From the NCBI GenBank assembly GCA_016218545.1, contig JACRDQ010000014.1:31603-95602 (forward strand): 64,000 nucleotides of DNA, read 5' to 3'. This document shows, in pieces, positions 60,055 to 64,000 of the stretch. Both the position numbers and the translations under genes were made by a program. The notes beneath the pieces are model-generated. The model was given only the letters and a program-made list of their open reading frames with translations, ran no database searches and had not been told where the DNA came from. Source of the stretch: Elusimicrobiota bacterium. Lineage in GTDB: Bacteria > Elusimicrobiota > Elusimicrobia > UBA1565 > UBA9628. Each line of letters begins with the position of its first letter. Within the stretch, counting starts at the first letter, position 1.

Positions 60055-60944
60055 CGGAAGATCTCCTGGAGCGCGGAGTCGATGTCCGGGTGCTCGAAAC
60101 GGAACCCCGCCTCGAGCAGCTTCGTCGGGACGGCCTTCTGCCCCGTGAGGAGCATCTCCGCCATCTCGCCCAGGGCCAGGCGCACGGCGAAGGCCGGGGC
60201 CGGCAGCCAGCAGGGCTTCTTGAGCGCGCGGCCGAGGGCTTGGGAGAGCCCGCGGTTGGTGACCGCCCCGGGCGAGACCGCGTTGACCGGGCCGGACAGC
60301 GGCGAGCCCAGGATGAAGGAGATGGCGCGCACGAGGTCTCGGCGGCTGATCCAGGGGACCCACTGCCTCCCGCCGCCCATGGGCCCTCCGGCGCGCAGCC
60401 AGAAGGGCAGGGCCATCATGGGCAGGGCCCCGCCGTCCGCGGCCAGGACGACCCCGCTGCGCAGGAGCGCGGTCCGCACGCCCAGGGCCGAGGCCTTGGA
60501 AGCCTCGGCCTCCCAGTCCGCGCAGAGCTCGGCCAGGAAGCCCCGGCCCTTGGCCGCGGCCTCGCCGCATTCGCGGTCCCCGGCGTCTCCGTAGTAGCCC
60601 GAGGCCGAGGCATTGACCAGCACGGAGGGCCGGCGCCGGGCCCGCGCCATGGCGTCGACCAGGGCGGCCGTCGTGGCCAGGCGGCTCTCGCGCAGCTCGG
60701 CCTTGCGGCGGTCGGTCCAGCGGCAGGCCACGGGCTTGCCGCAGAGGTTGACCACGGCGTCCGCTCCGTCGAGCGCGGAGGCCCAGGGGCCCCCGGCCAG
60801 GCCGTCCCAGGGCACGGTGGCGACAGGGGCGGGGCCTCCCATGGCCCGGCGGGCCAGGGCCGTCACCGAGTGGCCCTCCTCCGCGAGGCGGCCGCAGAGG
60901 GCGCGGCCGATGAAGCCGGTGGCGCCTGCGACGATGATCCTCAT
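60051..60944 (-). CDS. TIGR01777-type NAD-dependent epimerase (SDR39U1/YfcH family)
   Basis: 297 residues. An extended SDR with GATGFIGRALC at the N-terminus, NLCGKPVACRWTDRRKAEL and NASASGYYGDAGD (Tyr of the active site), typical of YfcH/SDR39U1. Its substrate is unknown. A TATAAT box lies 17 bp upstream (60962-60967, minus strand). Confidence 0.88.
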   Translation of the reverse strand: MRIIVAGATGFIGRALCGRLAEEGHSVTALARRAMGGPAPVATVPWDGLAGGPWASALDGADAVVNLCGKPVACRWTDRRKAELRESRLATTAALVDAMARARRRPSVLVNASASGYYGDAGDRECGEAAAKGRGFLAELCADWEAEASKASALGVRTALLRSGVVLAADGGALPMMALPFWLRAGGPMGGGRQWVPWISRRDLVRAISFILGSPLSGPVNAVSPGAVTNRGLSQALGRALKKPCWLPAPAFAVRLALGEMAEMLLTGQKAVPTKLLEAGFRFEHPDIDSALQEIFR

Positions 60945-61035
60945 GGGTCGGTCCCAGCGAGATTATAGAACAATGGCCTGCCCTCGCCGTCTGCAATATA
61001 TTAGAATCTAGCCGGCCTCGGCCTGGAGATACTGC

Positions 61036-62097
61036 ATGGCAAAACTCGAGTACGACCTCGTGACGCTCCTGACGGACATCGTGGCGAGGGGCGGTTCGGA
61101 CCTGCACATCATCAAGGACATCCCTCCCCTGGCGCGCATCTGCGGCCAGATCGGGACCCTGCCCTACCCCCCGCTCAATCACGAGGGCATCGACCAGCTG
61201 CTCGAGCCCTACCTCTCGGACCAGCGCAAGAAGACCTTCGAGGACGCGAACTGCGTCAACTTCTCCTGCACCGTGGGCAACATCGGCCGGTTCCGGTTCA
61301 ACCTCTACCGGTCCATGGGCGTTCCGGGAGCCACCATCCGCTCCCTTCCGGTGCGGACCTTCCCTCTCTCGGCCCTGGGCCTTCCGCCCATCGTGGGCAC
61401 GCTCGCCCAGCGGCGCGTGGGCATCATCTTCGTGACCGGCCCCACGGGCTCGGGCAAGAGCACGTCCATGGCCGCCATGCTCGAATGGGTCAACCAGACC
61501 GGCAAGCCCGGCAAGGTCATCACCATCGAGGACCCCATCGAGACCCTCTTCAAGCCCATCAAGTGCGTCTTCGTCCAGCGCGAGGTCTTCCTCGACACGC
61601 CCTCGTTCCAGGCCGGGACCCTGGACTCCCTGCGGCAGGACCCCGACATCCTGGCCATCGGCGAGATGCGGGACGTCGAGTCCATGCGCGGCGCGCTCCT
61701 GGCTGCCGAGACCGGCCACCTGGTCCTGACCACGCTCCACACCCGCGACGCCTCCAAGACGGTCCAGCGCATCGTCAGGGCCTTCCCGGCCGACGAGCAG
61801 GACTCGGTCCGCGAGCAGGTGGCCAACTGCCTCGAGGCCGTCATCTCCCAGGAGCTCGTGCCGCGCGCGGACGGCAAGGGGCTCGTGCCCGCCGTGGAGG
61901 TGCTGCTCGGCACCCCGGCGGTCCGGCAGCTCATCCGCGAGAACAAGCTCGAGCAGATCAACGACGCCATCCAGTCCGGCATGCAGGCCGGGATGATCTC
62001 CAAGGACCAGTCGCTCAAGGCCCTCTACCGGACCAAGACCATCACCTACGAGGCCGCGGCCGAGCGCATGCGCAACCCCGAGATCCTCAAGGGCTGA
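61036..62097 (+). CDS. pilT: PilT-like type IV pilus retraction ATPase
   Basis: 353 residues. Secretion-type ATPase with Walker A VTGPTGSGKSTSMA, the Asp box ITIEDPIE, Walker B LAIGEMRD and the His box ETGHLVLTTLHT. It resembles PilT/PilU, which depolymerise type IV pili. A GGAG site precedes the ATG, and a TAGAAT box is at 61002-61007. No pilin or pilB gene is in the window, so it may serve a pilus encoded elsewhere. Confidence 0.9.
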   Translation: MAKLEYDLVTLLTDIVARGGSDLHIIKDIPPLARICGQIGTLPYPPLNHEGIDQLLEPYLSDQRKKTFEDANCVNFSCTVGNIGRFRFNLYRSMGVPGATIRSLPVRTFPLSALGLPPIVGTLAQRRVGIIFVTGPTGSGKSTSMAAMLEWVNQTGKPGKVITIEDPIETLFKPIKCVFVQREVFLDTPSFQAGTLDSLRQDPDILAIGEMRDVESMRGALLAAETGHLVLTTLHTRDASKTVQRIVRAFPADEQDSVREQVANCLEAVISQELVPRADGKGLVPAVEVLLGTPAVRQLIRENKLEQINDAIQSGMQAGMISKDQSLKALYRTKTITYEAAAERMRNPEILKG

Positions 62098-62105
62098 AGG
62101 CTCCC

Positions 62106-62552
62106 GTGGAACCGTTCAAGATTACGGTCGACGACGAGGCCGCGGGCACCCTGGGACGCGCCCTGCGGCTGGAGGGCTTCTTCCCCGAGTTCACGGCCCT
62201 CCACGCGGCCAAGGTCTTCCCCCACAGCGCCCTGTGGTTCTTCCCCAAGGACCACCGCCTCATCGAGCAGGGGGACCCCGGCGAGGACGTCTTCATCATC
62301 TGCGCGGGCTCCGTGACCATCACCAAGACCTTCGGCGACGCCGGAGCCGAGCTGGCCATCCTCATGGCCGGCGAGCTCTTCGGCGAGATCGCGCTCCTCA
62401 AGAAAGGGGCGCGCACCGCCTCCGTCACCGCGGCCGAGGACTCGCGCATCTTCCGTCTGGTCGAGCAGGACATGGCCTATCTCCTCAAGGAGAACGCCTC
62501 CCTGGCCCAGCACCTGCGGGCCCTGGCCGAGGAGCGCCTGGCCCGGGGATGA
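62106..62552 (+). CDS. Cyclic-nucleotide-binding domain protein
   Basis: 148 residues from a GTG 8 nt after the pilT stop. A single CAP/cNMP-type beta-roll is present (LIEQGDPGEDVFIICAGSVT, then LMAGELFGEIALLKKGARTASV, with the phosphate-binding FGEIALL-x-Arg region). No DNA-binding domain follows. It probably senses cAMP, cGMP or a similar ligand to control the pilus motor. Confidence 0.85.
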   Translation: MEPFKITVDDEAAGTLGRALRLEGFFPEFTALHAAKVFPHSALWFFPKDHRLIEQGDPGEDVFIICAGSVTITKTFGDAGAELAILMAGELFGEIALLKKGARTASVTAAEDSRIFRLVEQDMAYLLKENASLAQHLRALAEERLARG

Positions 62553-63247
62553 GCGCCGGCGCCCGGGAGCTCCTCGCGGACCTGGCCGCTGCGGGTTCCC
62601 ACGAGCTCGCCCGCAAGGCCCGGATGCGCTTTCGGACCTCCGAGAAGGTGCTCGGCGTGCCTCCGCACGCCTTCAAGGCCCTCCTCGCCTCGTGGGGGCG
62701 CGGCCCCGGCGGCCCTCCCGGGACCGGGGTCCTCGAGGCCCTCTTCTCCTCCGGCGTGTTCGAGGCCAGGCTGGCCGCCGTCGAGCTCGCCAAGCGGGCC
62801 CGCCGCGACTGGGACGTTTCGTGGGCCGAGCTCTTCGCGTCCTGGGCCAGGGCCGAGGACGTCTCCTGGCGCGTGGCGGACGCGGTCGGTTCGGACCTGC
62901 TCGGGCCCATGCAGGCGAAGGGCGGCCTGCCTCCCGGGCTCCTCGAGTCCCTGGCCGAGTCCGCGTGCGTCTGGCCCTGGCGCGCGGGCCTGGCCGCGCT
63001 CCGGCCGGGGCTTGAGGCCGGCGGCCGGGACTGGCCTCTCTTTGAGGCCTTCGCCCGGGCCTGCGTGGGAGAGGGCGCGCGCTTCAGCCGGGAGCGCGCG
63101 GCGTTCAACGGGTTCCGGTCCGCGCTCGTCCGGGCCAGGAGGGGCTGCCCGGCGAAGGTCCGGGACTTCCTCCTCCGGCATGAACCCGAGCTCCCGGGGC
63201 TCCTGGAAGCGCTCGAGGGCGACGGGGCGGGGGACCAAGGAGGCTGA
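62549..63247 (+). CDS. AlkD-like DNA alkylation repair protein (HEAT-like repeats)
   Basis: 232 residues of helical repeats (for example FEARLAAVELAKRARRDWDV) consistent with the AlkD family, which excises or senses alkylated bases. The Trp/Asp catalytic residues of AlkD cannot be assigned with certainty. It overlaps the preceding cNMP gene by 4 bp (ATGA) and is next to a DUF502 gene. A non-enzymatic HEAT-repeat adaptor is the main alternative. Confidence 0.55.
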   Translation: MSAGARELLADLAAAGSHELARKARMRFRTSEKVLGVPPHAFKALLASWGRGPGGPPGTGVLEALFSSGVFEARLAAVELAKRARRDWDVSWAELFASWARAEDVSWRVADAVGSDLLGPMQAKGGLPPGLLESLAESACVWPWRAGLAALRPGLEAGGRDWPLFEAFARACVGEGARFSRERAAFNGFRSALVRARRGCPAKVRDFLLRHEPELPGLLEALEGDGAGDQGG

Positions 63248-63248
63248 G

Positions 63249-63854
63249 ATGGACGTCCAACAGTACGGCCGCAGGCTCAAGCGCACGCTCATCAGCGGGC
63301 TCTTCATCATCGGCCCGCTGAGCCTGACCTTCATCCTGCTGTCGTGGGCCGTGGCCTTCGTGGACCGGGCGCTCGCTCCGGTCATCGGCCTGGTCGGCCG
63401 CCCCCTCCCGGGCCTGGGTCTGGCCGTGGCCGTGGTCATCGTCCTGGCCGCGGGGATGCTCGGCGGCCACGTCGTGGGCCAGCACCTCCTCGAGCTCGTC
63501 GAGGAGCTGGTCCTGCGGGTGCCGGGCCTCAACTGGCTCTACCGGACCATCAAGCAGCTTTCGGACATCTTCTCGCCTTCGGGCAAGGAGACGCTCAAGC
63601 ACTTCGTGGTCGTGGAGTATCCCCGGCCCGGCGTCTACCGGTTCGGCTTCGTGACCAAGGAGCTCACGGTCGAGTCCGACCGGCTGCCCAAGGAGTGCGT
63701 GGCGGTCTTCATCCCCACCAACCACCTCTACATCGGAGACTGCGTACTCCTGCCGCGCGACTCGGTGTTCAAGACCGAGCTCACCCAGCAGCAGGGCGTG
63801 CAGGCCACGCTCTCGGCCGGGGCCGCGCTGCCCCCCTCCATCAAGGTCGGCTGA
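63249..63854 (+). CDS. DUF502-family membrane protein
   Basis: 201 residues with two membrane segments (about 13-37 and 50-75). The typical DUF502 pattern follows: VPGLNWLYRTIKQLSDIF, VEYPRPGVYRFGFVT and VFIPTNHLYIGDCVLLPRD. The family is widespread with unknown function, often near metal or envelope genes. It is the last gene of the pilT run. Only 85 bp separate it from an IS5-like transposase start. Confidence 0.9.
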   Translation: MDVQQYGRRLKRTLISGLFIIGPLSLTFILLSWAVAFVDRALAPVIGLVGRPLPGLGLAVAVVIVLAAGMLGGHVVGQHLLELVEELVLRVPGLNWLYRTIKQLSDIFSPSGKETLKHFVVVEYPRPGVYRFGFVTKELTVESDRLPKECVAVFIPTNHLYIGDCVLLPRDSVFKTELTQQQGVQATLSAGAALPPSIKVG

Positions 63855-63939
63855 GGTTCCTAGAGGTCATCTCCCATTGTTAGACGGGGTCGCGTGAATT
63901 ATTGTAGACTCGCTGCGTTCGCCGAGAGGAGCCCCTGCA

Positions 63940-64000
63940 ATGAGGGATACAGACCTATCGGCGAAAGACTGGAAGCGCATCCAACCACTGCTGCCACGCA
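63940..64000 (+). mobile_element. 5' end of an IS5/IS4-type transposase gene (cut by window edge)
   Basis: An ATG at 63940 with GAGAGGAG upstream begins MRDTDLSAKDWKRIQPLLPR, the start typical of IS5-family transposases (the (L/D)T-x-x-x-W-x-x-I-x-P-L-L-P motif). Only 20 codons are inside the window. The terminal inverted repeat would lie between about 63860 and 63930 but cannot be fixed without the other end. Confidence 0.75.

Overview
The window is a dense, GC-rich bacterial chromosome segment with few gaps and many 4-bp ATGA/GTGA overlaps. The cell is diderm: it encodes an Omp85/BamA-type barrel, a PorV-like outer-membrane protein and a lipoprotein signal. The mix of genes suggests an Elusimicrobiota-like lineage: secreted proteins with long Ala/Pro/Ser-rich leaders, PorV plus FlgD-type C-terminal domains, a NuoEF/GltS-like cluster beside complex I, and a bacterial histone. 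This placement is an inference from gene content; no 16S gene is present. Apart from the intron inside a tRNA gene, no stretch over 300 bases lacks a gene.

Region by region. 1-4044 (minus): nuoABCD and the start of a further Nuo gene, preceded by a MidA/NDUFAF7-type methyltransferase and a 59-residue histone-fold protein. 4163-11149: a TPR protein, tRNA-Met, a NarL-type regulator, then a 1393-residue subtilase in operon with a PorV-like protein. 11154-16608 (minus): acyl-CoA dehydrogenase, RNase III, and the rpmF-plsX-fabG-acpP lipid cluster, plus a polyprenyl-phosphate-type glycosyltransferase. 16779-24598 (minus): isocitrate dehydrogenase with a zinc-ribbon-like insertion, a GT4 glycosyltransferase, a SpoIID-like protein, two small proteins and a GYF-like coiled-coil membrane protein. 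24692-33163 (plus): tRNA-Lys, tRNA-Leu, tig, an 80-bp perfect hairpin, clpP-lon, an aminotransferase, an ABC exporter and a lone receiver domain. 33256-38317: CPBP protease, secreted alpha-amylase, membrane thioredoxin, a dolichol/phytol-kinase-like protein and a secreted hypothetical. 38454-42866: glutamate dehydrogenase and a receiver/PEP-synthase-like hybrid.

42905-46588 is an SOS-type cassette: autoregulated lexA, a RecA/ImuA-like protein with a degenerate P-loop, a small protein, and a B-family DNA polymerase with altered motifs. 47099-52181 is a redox operon: NuoE, a zinc-ribbon protein, NuoF, a HoxU/NuoG-like ferredoxin protein, and a glutamate-synthase-like FMN protein that lacks the glutaminase domain. 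52228-55449 has thymidine kinase, an SDR and a TPR-POTRA-barrel lipoprotein.

55501-58369 is a compositionally different islet: a polymorphic-toxin-like protein with candidate immunity genes. It is flanked by a 16-bp direct repeat that abuts the 3' end of a tRNA-Asn gene. That tRNA gene is itself interrupted by a group I intron. The window closes with a peptidase and an epimerase, a PilT-cNMP-AlkD-DUF502 run, and the 5' end of an IS5-like transposase.

A recurrent regulatory theme is a -10 hexamer lying exactly 6 nt before the start codon in five genes, which suggests leaderless transcripts.
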